From contig PMEM01000021.1 in the NCBI GenBank assembly GCA_003155795.1, positions 90,224 to 136,005 on the forward strand: a DNA stretch of 45,782 nt. The letters are read 5' to 3'. The DNA is from Gemmatimonadota bacterium (GTDB lineage: Bacteria > Gemmatimonadota > Gemmatimonadetes > Gemmatimonadales > Gemmatimonadaceae). The translations under genes and the position numbers were made by a program. Each line of letters starts with the position of its first letter. Position 1 is the stretch's first letter. The notes under the pieces were generated by a model that worked only from the letters and a program-made list of their open reading frames with translations, was not told the origin of the DNA and did no database searches. Positions 23,131 to 31,159 of the stretch are shown here, in pieces.

Positions 23131-25200
23131 ATGCCCAGACTCCTCAGGTCCGCTACTTTCGGACTCACGGCCCTGCTGTTCACGCCGGCGATTCTCGCTG
23201 CGCAGCAGTCCCCGCTGCCGGCCGCAACCGGTTTTGATTTTTATCCGACCGGCGTTTCGCTCATAACGGGATGCAAGGCTGCAATACACCGCGTACGAGG
23301 CGAGTTGCACGCGATCGATTCGGTCCAGTCCGACCAGCGCACTTTCGCAAATACGATCGGGCGCGCGGAGCACGCGACGATGATCCTTCTCGACTCCGCG
23401 GCCGCGTACGCCAACCTCTATCTGGTGTCTCCAGACGCAGAAGTTCGTCAGGCGTCGCAGATCTGCTCGCAGCAACTGGCCAAGTTCAGCGTCGATGTTG
23501 GCGCTGACAGCAGGATGTACGAGGACGCAGTTGCTCTCAGTAAACCCGGCGTATTAAAGGATCCTGCCGAAAGGAAGGTTGCCGAACTGTACGCCGAGCA
23601 GGGTAGACACGCCGGCGCCGGTCTTGATTCAGCGAGCCGAGAGCGCGTCAAGGATCTGTTCAATCGATTGAACGATCTACAACGCGAGTACGCCGTGGCA
23701 CTGGCGGCCGATTCCACAACAATCACGATCACGGCGGCGGAGTCGAAAGGCATCACACCGCAACTCCTGGCCAACCTCAAGCATGCGCCAGATGATGGCT
23801 ACGTAATCCCGGTCAATGAATCAACGTCCGGTCCCTTCATGCAGACAGATGCGTCGTCCTCCGCTCGCGCGCGTTTCCAGGATGCGAACTTACAACGCGG
23901 TGGCGCGGGCAACGTCAAGCGACTCGAAGGCGCACTCGCGATTCGTGACACGCTGGCACATCTCTTTGGATTCCCAAATTGGGCAGCGTATCAGCTCGAT
24001 ACGCACATGGTGAAAGATCCGACTCGGGTCATTGCATTCCTCAACCAGATCGATTCCGAGCTCTACTCCAAGACGAAGACCGAACTCGCTAATCTCGCAG
24101 CCGTCAAGCGCGCCGGCGGCGACAACACCCCGCTCCTAAGCAGCGATATCGCGTATTACAACGCGATGCTGCGTCGCACGAGGTACAAAGTCGATAACGA
24201 GGAAATCCGGCAATACTTTCCGGTGGACCACGTCATAAGCGGAGTCTTCGGAATCTACGAACAGCTTCTCGGTGTCAAGTTCGATGAGATAACGCCTGCT
24301 GACGCGTGGGCGCCCGGGGTGCGCGAGTTTGCGGTGTCCGATGCGGCAACGAAGAAACCGCTCGGCTGGATCTTCCTGGATCTGTTTCCACGTCCCAACA
24401 AGTACGATCACTTCGCCACTTTCCCGATGCGGCCAGCCGTGCACTGGGCCGATGGTACTGTCGACATGCCCGTCTCGGCGATTGTCGGCAACTGGCCGAC
24501 CGCTGCACCCGGTAAGCCGGCGTTGCTGTCGCACCAGGACGTTATCACGTTCTTCCACGAGTTTGGGCACCTGATGGACGCCACAATCGTGGACGTTCCA
24601 TTCCCGACGCTTGTCGGGCTGCGCCAGGACTTTGTTGAAGCACCATCGCAGATGCTTGAAAACTGGATGTGGCAACCGTCTGTACTCGCTCGCGTCTCGA
24701 GCAACGTCACCACCGGCAAGCCGCTGCCCCCCGACCTCATCAAGCGAATGATCGCATTACGCCAACTGGGTGCCGGATACAGCAACTCGGCGCAGGCTTT
24801 CTATGCCATGTATGACATGCGCTTGCACACTTCGACAGGTCCGATCGACACCAAGGTGACTTGGGATTCGTTGCAGGCGAGGATGCTGCCGGGCGTCACA
24901 TTCACCGGAGCCTACCCGGCCGCCAGCTTCGGGCACCTGATGGGCGGATACGATGCCGGCTACTACGGCTACCTCTGGTCCAAGGCCTACGCGCAGGATC
25001 TATTCACCCGCTTCGAGAAGGATGGTGTCATGAGCGCGTCGGCCGGCATGGCGTATCGCCACGATATTCTGGAGCCCGGTGGACTACGCGAGCCCGATGT
25101 GCTGTTGAGGTCGTTCCTTGGCCGACCACTCAGTTACGACGCGTTCTATCGTGACCTCGGCATCACGACCCACGCCGCAGGGAGAGCAGCGGGGAAGTGA
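23131..25200 (+). CDS. M3-family zinc oligopeptidase, exported
   Basis: 689 residues with a signal peptide (MPRLLRSATFGLTALLFTPAILAAQ), so periplasmic rather than cytosolic like classical thimet oligopeptidase or PrlC. The active site is FFHEFGHLMD with His476, Glu477 and His480, and the third Zn ligand is Glu503 in DFVEAPSQMLENW. The terminal GGYDAGYYGYLWSKAYAQDLF and the substrate-binding tyrosines fit the family. It degrades short peptides. It is divergent from the defence island and begins its own transcription unit. No ribosome binding site lies at a normal distance. Confidence 0.93.
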   Translation: MPRLLRSATFGLTALLFTPAILAAQQSPLPAATGFDFYPTGVSLITGCKAAIHRVRGELHAIDSVQSDQRTFANTIGRAEHATMILLDSAAAYANLYLVSPDAEVRQASQICSQQLAKFSVDVGADSRMYEDAVALSKPGVLKDPAERKVAELYAEQGRHAGAGLDSASRERVKDLFNRLNDLQREYAVALAADSTTITITAAESKGITPQLLANLKHAPDDGYVIPVNESTSGPFMQTDASSSARARFQDANLQRGGAGNVKRLEGALAIRDTLAHLFGFPNWAAYQLDTHMVKDPTRVIAFLNQIDSELYSKTKTELANLAAVKRAGGDNTPLLSSDIAYYNAMLRRTRYKVDNEEIRQYFPVDHVISGVFGIYEQLLGVKFDEITPADAWAPGVREFAVSDAATKKPLGWIFLDLFPRPNKYDHFATFPMRPAVHWADGTVDMPVSAIVGNWPTAAPGKPALLSHQDVITFFHEFGHLMDATIVDVPFPTLVGLRQDFVEAPSQMLENWMWQPSVLARVSSNVTTGKPLPPDLIKRMIALRQLGAGYSNSAQAFYAMYDMRLHTSTGPIDTKVTWDSLQARMLPGVTFTGAYPAASFGHLMGGYDAGYYGYLWSKAYAQDLFTRFEKDGVMSASAGMAYRHDILEPGGLREPDVLLRSFLGRPLSYDAFYRDLGITTHAAGRAAGK

Positions 25201-25232
25201 TCGCCCGTAGCACCTGACGAAAGCAGTATGAG

Positions 25233-25262
25233 GCGGGCGGTCGATCCGGATCGTCCGCCCGC
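25233..25262. terminator. Near-perfect 30-base palindrome between M3 peptidase and ffh
   Basis: Arms GCGGGCGG (25233-25240) / CCGCCCGC (25255-25262) and CGATCC (25242-25247) / GGATCG (25248-25253) with one T/T mismatch, followed by TTATCTTT. It starts 33 bases after the peptidase stop and ends 13 bases before the ffh ATG. It is probably the intrinsic terminator of the peptidase gene. Confidence 0.65.
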
Positions 25263-25263
25263 T

Positions 25264-25275
25264 TATCTTTCCGGG
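25264..25275 (+). promoter_or_regulatory. Possible leaderless -10 element of ffh
   Basis: TATCTT (25264-25269), six bases, then ATG 25276. It overlaps the T-rich tail of the hairpin just upstream. Confidence 0.4.
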
Positions 25276-26613
25276 ATGTTCGAAGAACTATCCGATAAGC
25301 TGGAGAACACGTTCGCCAAGCTGCGTGGGCGCGGCGTTCTCACCGAGTCCGACATCAAGGAAGGGTTGCGCGAAGTCCGTCGAGTCCTGCTTGAAGCGGA
25401 CGTTTCCTTCACGCTGACGCGCGAGTTCCTTGAGCGTGTTGAAGCAAAGGCAGTCGGCATCTCTCAGCTGAAGAGCGTCTCGCCGGCCCAGCAGTTGATA
25501 AAGGTCGTTTATGAAGAGCTCACTGGGATGCTCGGCGAGCGTCGCGAGGGACTCAAGCTCTCGTCGATTCCGCCGACCGTTGTCATGCTTGTCGGATTGC
25601 AGGGCTCCGGAAAGACCACTACCGCTGGCAAGCTCGCCCTCAAGTTGAAAAAGGAAGGGCGCGCTACCAGACTCATCGCTGCCGACGTGTATCGTCCCGC
25701 GGCTATCGACCAGCTCGAAACACTCGGCAAACAGCTGGACATTCCGGTTTATTCCGACCGTTCGACGCAGGACGTCGTGCGGATCGCCAAGGCTGGAATC
25801 GAGGCTGCAAAACGCGACCGTGATCGCGTCGTGATCGTTGATACTGCCGGTCGTCTGCAGATCGACGATTCCATGATGCAGGAGCTGCAGCGTCTCAAGA
25901 AGGAGATTTCTCCCACCGAGATCCTGCTGGTAGCCGACGGCATGACGGGCCAGGACGCTGTGCGCATCGCCGAGGGATTCGACAAGGCGCTCAATGTGAC
26001 CGGCGTCATTCTTACCAAGATGGATGGCGACGCGCGCGGCGGTGCGGCGCTATCGATCTACGGAGCCACAAAGAAGCCGATCAAGTACATCGGAGTTGGC
26101 GAGAAATCAGACGCTCTTGAGGATTTCTACCCTGACCGCATGGCTGGCCGGATCTTGCAGCAGGGAGACGTGCTCACTCTCGTCGAAAAGGCCCAGGGGG
26201 CGTTTGATGCCGCCGAGGCCAAGAAGCTCGAGAAAAAGGTCCGCAAGGAAGGGATGGACCTCGGCGATTTTCTTACGGCCATGAAGCAGATCGAGAAGCT
26301 TGGCCCGCTGGAGGGAATCCTGAAGATGCTCCCGGGGGTCAATACGAAGGCTCTCAAGCAGATGAAGTCGGAGCCCAAGCGGCTCAAGCACGTCGAGGCG
26401 ATGATTCTGTCGATGACTCCGGCGGAGCGGCGCGACCCAGGGCTCCTCAACGGCTCCCGGCGCGCCCGTGTGGCCCGCGGTTCCGGCCGGACCATCCAGG
26501 AAGTGAACCGGCTCCTGGAGCAGTTTCGTGAGATGCAGAAGATGATGAAGAAGATGGGTTCCAAGCCCGGAGGCCGGATGCCGGCACTCCCGGGCATGTT
26601 CGGAATGCGCTAA
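25276..26613 (+). CDS. ffh: Signal recognition particle protein Ffh (SRP54)
   Basis: 445 residues from ATG 25276; an in-frame upstream start would add 16 residues unlike any Ffh. The N domain begins MFEELSDKLENTFAKLRGRG. GTPase motifs: G1 GLQGSGKTT (107-115), VDTAGRLQIDD (G3), TKMDGDARGGAALS (G4 and closing loop). The Met-rich M domain holds MTPAERRDPGLLNGSRRARVARGSGRTIQEVNRLLEQF and a Met-rich tail that binds SRP RNA and signal sequences. It targets nascent membrane proteins together with FtsY, which is not in the window. It precedes rpsP, as in many genomes. Confidence 0.97.
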   Translation: MFEELSDKLENTFAKLRGRGVLTESDIKEGLREVRRVLLEADVSFTLTREFLERVEAKAVGISQLKSVSPAQQLIKVVYEELTGMLGERREGLKLSSIPPTVVMLVGLQGSGKTTTAGKLALKLKKEGRATRLIAADVYRPAAIDQLETLGKQLDIPVYSDRSTQDVVRIAKAGIEAAKRDRDRVVIVDTAGRLQIDDSMMQELQRLKKEISPTEILLVADGMTGQDAVRIAEGFDKALNVTGVILTKMDGDARGGAALSIYGATKKPIKYIGVGEKSDALEDFYPDRMAGRILQQGDVLTLVEKAQGAFDAAEAKKLEKKVRKEGMDLGDFLTAMKQIEKLGPLEGILKMLPGVNTKALKQMKSEPKRLKHVEAMILSMTPAERRDPGLLNGSRRARVARGSGRTIQEVNRLLEQFREMQKMMKKMGSKPGGRMPALPGMFGMR

Positions 26614-26702
26614 ATTCAACAGGCTGTACCGGATGCGCCGCGGATTTGCCGCGGTCGCGATGAGTCCGGCGTTCGACCCGCAACCCCGTTTGGAGCAGTC
26701 TC

Positions 26703-27059
26703 ATGGTTCGTATTCGTCTCCGCCGCATCGGGCGCAAGAAAGCGCCTGTGTACCGCATCGTCGTCGCCGACTCGCAGAGCCCGCGCGATGGCAAGTTCAT
26801 AGAGATCATTGGGCAGTATGCTCCGCGCCAGAGCGAGGGCGGTTTGAACATCGAAGAGGAACGCGCGAATTACTGGATGAACGTCGGCGCACAGCCGAGC
26901 GACACTGTCCGTTCCTTGCTGCGCCGCGCCGGCATTCTCAAGCGCCGCCACGAAGCGCGTACAGAACGAACCGTCGTGTCGAAGGCTCCTGCGGTCGAGG
27001 AACAGCCCGACCTGTCCAACGTAATCCCAATTTCCGAGGACACCGCTGCCGAGGCATAA
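26703..27059 (+). CDS. rpsP: 30S ribosomal protein S16
   Basis: 118 residues. Starts MVRIRLRRIGRKKAPVYRIVVADSQSPRDGKFIEIIGQYAPRQ, the standard S16 opening, with a TGGAG ribosome binding site about eight bases upstream. The core ends near residue 80; a further 35 residues form an acidic, probably disordered tail, longer than in E. coli S16 (82 residues). It heads the rpsP-rimM-trmD group, 89 bases after ffh. Confidence 0.97.
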   Translation: MVRIRLRRIGRKKAPVYRIVVADSQSPRDGKFIEIIGQYAPRQSEGGLNIEEERANYWMNVGAQPSDTVRSLLRRAGILKRRHEARTERTVVSKAPAVEEQPDLSNVIPISEDTAAEA

Positions 27060-27085
27060 CGCTTCAACAGCGATCGACATCGTTG

Positions 27086-27114
27086 GGCCGGCCCTGTGCC
27101 GGCCTTACTTTTTT
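27086..27114 (+). terminator. GC-rich hairpin with T tract between rpsP and rimM
   Basis: GGCCGGC (27086-27092), loop CCTGT, GCCGGCC (27098-27104), then TTACTTTTTT. This is a textbook intrinsic terminator, yet it lies inside a normally co-transcribed operon and its T run ends five bases before the rimM ATG. It may be an attenuator that lowers rimM-trmD expression relative to S16. Confidence 0.7.
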
Positions 27115-27119
27115 AGACG

Positions 27120-27680
27120 ATGCCAGAAAACGCATTCGCGATAATTGGGCGCATTCGGAAGCCACAAGGCATTCGTGGCGACGTGACGGTAGAACTGCTC
27201 ACCGAGGAACCGGAACGGTTCTTCGCGCCGGGCAGTCGCGTATTCGCCGGAACGATCGATGGCAACATCGCAAATCATCCCGCAGATCGGCGTAATCCGT
27301 TGAGTCGACAGGAACTGCGGATCGAGGAAGCCTCCCCGTATCGTGGTGGACTCGTCGTCAAGTTCGACGCGATTCCGGACCGCACGACCGCAGAGATGTG
27401 GCGCCAACGATTCCTGCTGGTGCCGTCTGATGAGATCACGCCACCTGGCGACGACGAAGTATTCATGCATGATCTGCTCGGCATGCACGTCCGCGGCGAT
27501 GACGGACGGGAGATAGGCGAGGTGACAGGTTACTACGAGCTTCCGCAGGGCCTTACGCTCGAAGTAAGGGGTGCCAGTGGCAGCAGTGTGCTCGTGCCGT
27601 ATCGTCCGTCTGTTGTGCGCGAAGTAGATCTTGATGCGCGAGTTGTGCTGGTGGACATGTCATCCGGACTCTTCGAATGA
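27120..27680 (+). CDS. rimM: 16S rRNA processing protein RimM
   Basis: 186 residues, somewhat typical in length. The N-terminal RimM domain starts MPENAFAIIGRIRKPQGIRGDVTVELLTEEPERF; the C-terminal PRC-barrel domain has DLLGMHVRGDDGREIGEVTGYYELPQGLTLEV and VPYRPSVVREVDLDARVVLVDMSSGLFE. It assists assembly of the 30S head. There is no Shine-Dalgarno sequence; the start lies directly after the T tract of a hairpin, with TACTTT eight bases before the ATG, so it might be read from a leaderless transcript as well as from rpsP read-through. Confidence 0.94.
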   Translation: MPENAFAIIGRIRKPQGIRGDVTVELLTEEPERFFAPGSRVFAGTIDGNIANHPADRRNPLSRQELRIEEASPYRGGLVVKFDAIPDRTTAEMWRQRFLLVPSDEITPPGDDEVFMHDLLGMHVRGDDGREIGEVTGYYELPQGLTLEVRGASGSSVLVPYRPSVVREVDLDARVVLVDMSSGLFE

Positions 27681-27699
27681 ATCGGCGGGAGGTTACCGC

Positions 27700-28335
27700 G
27701 TGTTGACGATCAACGTGGTTACGATATTCCCCGATTTTTTTACGACGCCACTCGCACTGAGCATCCCGGCGCGTGCTGCAGTGGCGGGTTCGGTGAAGTA
27801 TCATGTGGTCGACTTGCGCGATTACACTCACGATCGACATCGCACAGTTGATGACTATCCATATGGTGGTGGCCCCGGCATGGTAATGAAGCCGGATCCA
27901 TTTTTCGAAGCAGTGGAAGGTCTTCGCGCGACGGCGCCGATAGTGCTACTGTCGCCGCGTGGTCGTCGGTTTGAACAGTCTGACGCTATCCGTTTTGCAG
28001 GTGGCCCGGAGCTCACCTTGCTGTGCGGCCATTACAAGGATGTAGATCAACGCGTCGCCGATCATCTCGCGACGGAAGAACTCTCGCTCGGCGATTTCGT
28101 TGTGAGCGGCGGCGAGGTCGCTGCACTCGCTATCATCGACGCAACCGCGCGATTGCTGCCCGGTGCGATGTCCGATCTCGAAAGTGCGTACGGTGATTCC
28201 TTTTATGAGGGCAGGGGAATATCTGCGCCAAGCTATACGCGGCCTCCGGATTATCGGGGCCACGTGGTACCCGAAATTCTGCTTTCAGGAGATCACGCAA
28301 GAATTGCACAATGGAAAAAAGATCAGGAACGCTGA
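27700..28335 (+). CDS. trmD: tRNA (guanine-N1)-methyltransferase TrmD
   Basis: 211 residues from GTG 27700, which has a strong GGGAGG ribosome binding site eight bases upstream and gives the expected opening LTINVVTIFPDFF. SPOUT signatures: DLRDYTHDRHRTVDDYPYGGGPGMVMKPDP, LLSPRGRRFEQ, LLCGHYKDVDQRV, and SLGDFVVSGGEVAALAIIDATARLLPGA. The C terminus (YTRPPDYRGHVVPEILLSGDHARIAQWKKDQ) is intact though it stops a little early compared with E. coli TrmD. It methylates G37 of tRNAs and prevents frameshifting. Normally rplS follows directly; here two antisense genes intervene. Confidence 0.96.
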   Translation: MLTINVVTIFPDFFTTPLALSIPARAAVAGSVKYHVVDLRDYTHDRHRTVDDYPYGGGPGMVMKPDPFFEAVEGLRATAPIVLLSPRGRRFEQSDAIRFAGGPELTLLCGHYKDVDQRVADHLATEELSLGDFVVSGGEVAALAIIDATARLLPGAMSDLESAYGDSFYEGRGISAPSYTRPPDYRGHVVPEILLSGDHARIAQWKKDQER

Positions 28336-28363
28336 CCGTGCCCCGCTGACGCTCGTTTGCTCG

Positions 28364-29038
28364 CTATCTCTGCGACCGATGAAGACCGCCGGGCGGGGGG
28401 CTGCTGTTATTCGCGTGCTGGCTCGGCTCGGCTGATCCCTTCGCGCTCGGCGGTGTGCTGCAGAACTGGTTTTCTGCAAGTGTGCTGGGGTCGAGACGCA
28501 CCGTGGTTACCAGGGATGGCAGGGCCGCGATGTCTCTGGTCCACTGCAGAAATTGGTTGGTGACGAAAGTTTCTGCCTCGACGGTATATGCGCCGGGCGG
28601 AACGTTCTCAAATGCAAATTCGCCGTTCTCGTTGGTGTGCGTGGTGTCTCGGCGGAGCGCCATCAGCCGCGTTAGCAGGTTCACGTCGCTCGCCATCTTC
28701 GTTCCGGTCCAGTCGCTGTCGGATGGCTTGGCGATCTCCTCTCTCGCCTGCAACCAGGTGGGTTTGTCGGCCAGCCACGCTGTACAGGCGGAGTCGCGCA
28801 AAGCCTCGGTCGTTGCGTCAGTTGTCCAGAGAGTCACCATCACGTCGCTGGCTCCGACGGTGTCGCCCGACATTGTGGTAACTGATACGACGCCACGCAC
28901 GGTGCTGGCTGGTTGTCCCGACTCCTGCGCTCCAGCGGGCTCTGTTTGTGTGGCTGCGGCCAGAAAGAGCCCAGCCACGCAAGCAAGCAGGGCATGCAGA
29001 TAGTGCCGGAGGATGCTATGCGACATTGATGCTGACAT
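28364..29038 (-). CDS. Secreted protein with carboxypeptidase-regulatory-like domain, paralogue of the next gene
   Basis: 224 residues; signal peptide about 1-38 (ATG 29038 or 29026). The core has a short beta-sandwich repeat (TNENGEFAFENVPPGAYTVEAETF) typical of carboxypeptidase-regulatory-like/transthyretin-like domains. Nearly the whole mature part matches the gene upstream: WTTDATTEA, RDSAC, the ALRRDT block, GAYT.EAETF, FLQW and STLAENQ.C are shared in the same order. It lacks the TonB-like C-terminal domain of its neighbour and ends in a Ser/Pro-rich tail. Two shared cysteines may form a disulphide. Function unknown. It converges on trmD with a 28-base gap. Confidence 0.75.
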   Translation of the reverse strand: MSASMSHSILRHYLHALLACVAGLFLAAATQTEPAGAQESGQPASTVRGVVSVTTMSGDTVGASDVMVTLWTTDATTEALRDSACTAWLADKPTWLQAREEIAKPSDSDWTGTKMASDVNLLTRLMALRRDTTHTNENGEFAFENVPPGAYTVEAETFVTNQFLQWTRDIAALPSLVTTVRLDPSTLAENQFCSTPPSAKGSAEPSQHANNSSPPPGGLHRSQR

Positions 29039-29065
29039 TGCGCACGTCAGCCTGCAATGGCGCGC

Positions 29066-29950
29066 TTAGTGTCTCCGCCGTCCGCCGCCCCCCGACGGAA
29101 TTGGCGCGACGTACTCTATCTCGGCTCGAACTGCGTTGCCCTTGACTGTTGGCTTCGAGTAGCGAAGGCTCGAGACAATGGTGCGCGCGGCGTCGGCCGC
29201 CACTGACGCTCCGGTCGTTGACTTTACGACTACAGTCGATTGGTCGGGGACTCCGTTGGCGTCGACGACGAAATCAATTGTAACAGTGCCATTCTGCGCA
29301 TCCGACTGCGACGCGTCTACCCCGCCGCTCAGGATCCTGAGAGGCGCATCCAGGTCGCGGGCGTTGTACACCTGGTCGGATCCAGCGCCTCCCTGAGGAC
29401 TTGGGCAGTACTGATTTTCCGCGAGAGTGCTGGCGTTCAGATCGACGTGCGTCTTCCTGCCGGGAATTACAGGTACGTCCTTGCTCCACTGAAGGAACTT
29501 GTTGTTAGCAAACGTCTCAGCCTCGATCGTGTACGCACCGAACGGAAGAGAGGCAAAGGTGAAATCTCCGTTTGCATCGGACCGAACAGTATCGCGTCTC
29601 AGTGCGAGGAGCGAGTTCAACTCGGCAACGTCGTTCCCGAGCGCAGTCCCCGCCAGGTTGACACCGGAAGGCGACTCGGCTTCTGATTTTGCCTGCATCC
29701 AGACGGTCTTGTCGGCGATCCACATGGCGCACGCTGAGTCGCGTTTGGCTTCAGTGGTGGCGTCGGTCGTCCAGAGCGAGATCAGTACATTCGCTGCTTT
29801 GATTGTCTGCCCATTCGCGCCGACTGCTGTTACGGTGCCGGTAACAGTACTGGCTGGCATCTGCGCTCTCGCGACGGCGGGCGCTGCAGCCAGGACCGCT
29901 GCGCAACCGAGGCCGGCTAGGGTGCCTGAAAACGGGCGTGGGACTGGCAT
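29066..29950 (-). CDS. Secreted protein with regulatory-like domain and TonB-like C terminus
   Basis: 294 residues from ATG 29950, where a signal peptide begins (MPVPRPFSGTLAGLGCAAVLAAAPAVARAQ); the frame is open further upstream but without protein-like content. Residues about 35-200 are the domain shared with the downstream paralogue. The last 90 residues (GTVTIDFVVDANGVPDQSTVVVKSTTGASVAADAARTIVSSLRYSKPTVKGNAVRAEIEYVAPI) look like a TonB C-terminal domain, though there is no membrane anchor or Pro-rich linker as in true TonB. It probably works in the periplasm. It is transcribed divergently from rplS, and 27 bases separate it from the paralogue, so both form an operon. Confidence 0.75.
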   Translation of the reverse strand: MPVPRPFSGTLAGLGCAAVLAAAPAVARAQMPASTVTGTVTAVGANGQTIKAANVLISLWTTDATTEAKRDSACAMWIADKTVWMQAKSEAESPSGVNLAGTALGNDVAELNSLLALRRDTVRSDANGDFTFASLPFGAYTIEAETFANNKFLQWSKDVPVIPGRKTHVDLNASTLAENQYCPSPQGGAGSDQVYNARDLDAPLRILSGGVDASQSDAQNGTVTIDFVVDANGVPDQSTVVVKSTTGASVAADAARTIVSSLRYSKPTVKGNAVRAEIEYVAPIPSGGGGRRRH

Positions 29951-30164
29951 CGAGAACGGGTTAAAAGGATGTGTTGAGGAGAAACAAAAAATGTAGAGCG
30001 GCCAAATATCCCGCCAGTGGCGTCGGGCCGGTGGTTGGTAGTCATCGGTTTTGGGCTGTTCGACCCCGGGGGCTACCCCGGCGCGGACCGTCCCAGCACC
30101 ATTGCAGTTCACCCCGGGGCCAGCTATTTTCCAAGACTGTCCCCGAAAACGCCGAGAATATTCC
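29951..30164. promoter_or_regulatory. Divergent region and structured leader before rplS
   Basis: 214 bases between divergent starts. Two copies of the self-complementary CCCCGGGG lie at 30064-30071 and 30112-30119 and can pair with each other or fold alone, giving a GC-rich leader about 45 bases before the rplS start. Since rplS is cut off from trmD, it must have a promoter here. No clear -10/-35 pair could be fixed. Confidence 0.4.
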
Positions 30165-30539
30165 ATGCACGCCTTCAGTGAAACCCAGAAAGAGTGGTTA
30201 CGTAGCGATGTCCCCCCGTTCCGGGCTGGCGACACGGTACGTGTGAACGTCCGGGTCAAAGAGGGTGACAAGGAGCGCGTTCAGGCGTTTGAGGGTGTTT
30301 GCCTCGCTCGTCGCGGCGCCGGCGTCTCGGCCAGCTTTACGGTCCGCAAGATCTCAAACGGTATCGGCGTTGAGCGAATATTCCCGCTTCACTCGCCAAT
30401 GCTCGCAGACATTACCGTCGTGCGTCGTGGTCGAGTACGCCGCGCCAAGCTTTTCTATCTTCGGGCGCTGACCGGCAAGGCTACGCGCATCAAGGAGCGC
30501 AAGGCGAAACCGGCGTCCGCACCGGTCGCCAAGGCCTGA
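30165..30539 (+). CDS. rplS: 50S ribosomal protein L19
   Basis: 124 residues from ATG 30165 with GAGAA upstream. L19 features: [62 protein letters not shown], then [26 protein letters not shown]. The C-terminal tail is Lys/Ala-rich. The protein sits at the interface of the two ribosomal subunits. Its stop overlaps the rnhB start (TGATG), so the downstream genes depend partly on its translation. Confidence 0.96.
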   Translation: MHAFSETQKEWLRSDVPPFRAGDTVRVNVRVKEGDKERVQAFEGVCLARRGAGVSASFTVRKISNGIGVERIFPLHSPMLADITVVRRGRVRRAKLFYLRALTGKATRIKERKAKPASAPVAKA

Positions 30540-31159
30540 TGCGCTGGGGCCCTGTGGAGCGTGAGTTACGCTCTGCTGGCGGGCTCCTTCTGGCTGGGGT
30601 TGATGAAGTCGGACGGGGCCCTCTAGCGGGCCCCGTCGTCGCATGTGCCGTCGTCATGGACCCGGATGCCGCCACCATCAATGGTGTGGCGGATTCCAAG
30701 ACTGTAGGCGCCGCCGAACGCCGTGAGCTGGCGGTCAAGATTCTCACGCGGGCGATCTGCGTCGGGCTCGGCGCCGCCTCGGTGCGAGAAATCGATCGGC
30801 TCAATATCTATCACGCGAGCACGCTGGCAATTCGGCGCGCGATTGGTAAGCTGCGGATCGTCCCGAATTACGTGCTGCTCGACGGGCTGCCGATCCGGAC
30901 CCTCGAGATTGAACACCGGGCGATAGTTGGTGGCGATGCGACCTGCTACAGCATCGCGTGTGCTTCAATAATCGCGAAAGTCACCCGGGATCGTCTCATG
31001 GTCTCGCTTGCCCGGCGTTATCCGGCGTATCTTTGGGAGCGCAACGTTGGGTATGGCACGTCAGCGCATCTGTCGGCCCTCACTTCCGCCGGGCCGACCG
31101 TTCACCATCGCAAGAGCTTCGGCCCGGTGGCCCAGTGCAAGATTCAGTTCCCCTCGTAG
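30539..31159 (+). CDS. rnhB: Ribonuclease HII
   Basis: 206 residues. Catalytic [20 protein letters not shown] (Asp22, Glu23), [23 protein letters not shown] with the third Asp, and [19 protein letters not shown]. The C-terminal [21 protein letters not shown] is also standard. It removes ribonucleotides from DNA. The start overlaps the rplS stop by one base and its end overlaps purE by 25 bases. Confidence 0.96.
   Translation: MRWGPVERELRSAGGLLLAGVDEVGRGPLAGPVVACAVVMDPDAATINGVADSKTVGAAERRELAVKILTRAICVGLGAASVREIDRLNIYHASTLAIRRAIGKLRIVPNYVLLDGLPIRTLEIEHRAIVGGDATCYSIACASIIAKVTRDRLMVSLARRYPAYLWERNVGYGTSAHLSALTSAGPTVHHRKSFGPVAQCKIQFPS

Noticed and set aside
26107-26619. 170-codon - strand frame antisense to ffh
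   Set aside because: Leu/His-rich shadow of the ffh M domain with no start signal.
29951-30271. N-terminal extension of the TonB-like secreted protein gene
   Set aside because: A clear signal peptide begins at 29950; the extra residues would precede it and overlap rplS on the other strand.
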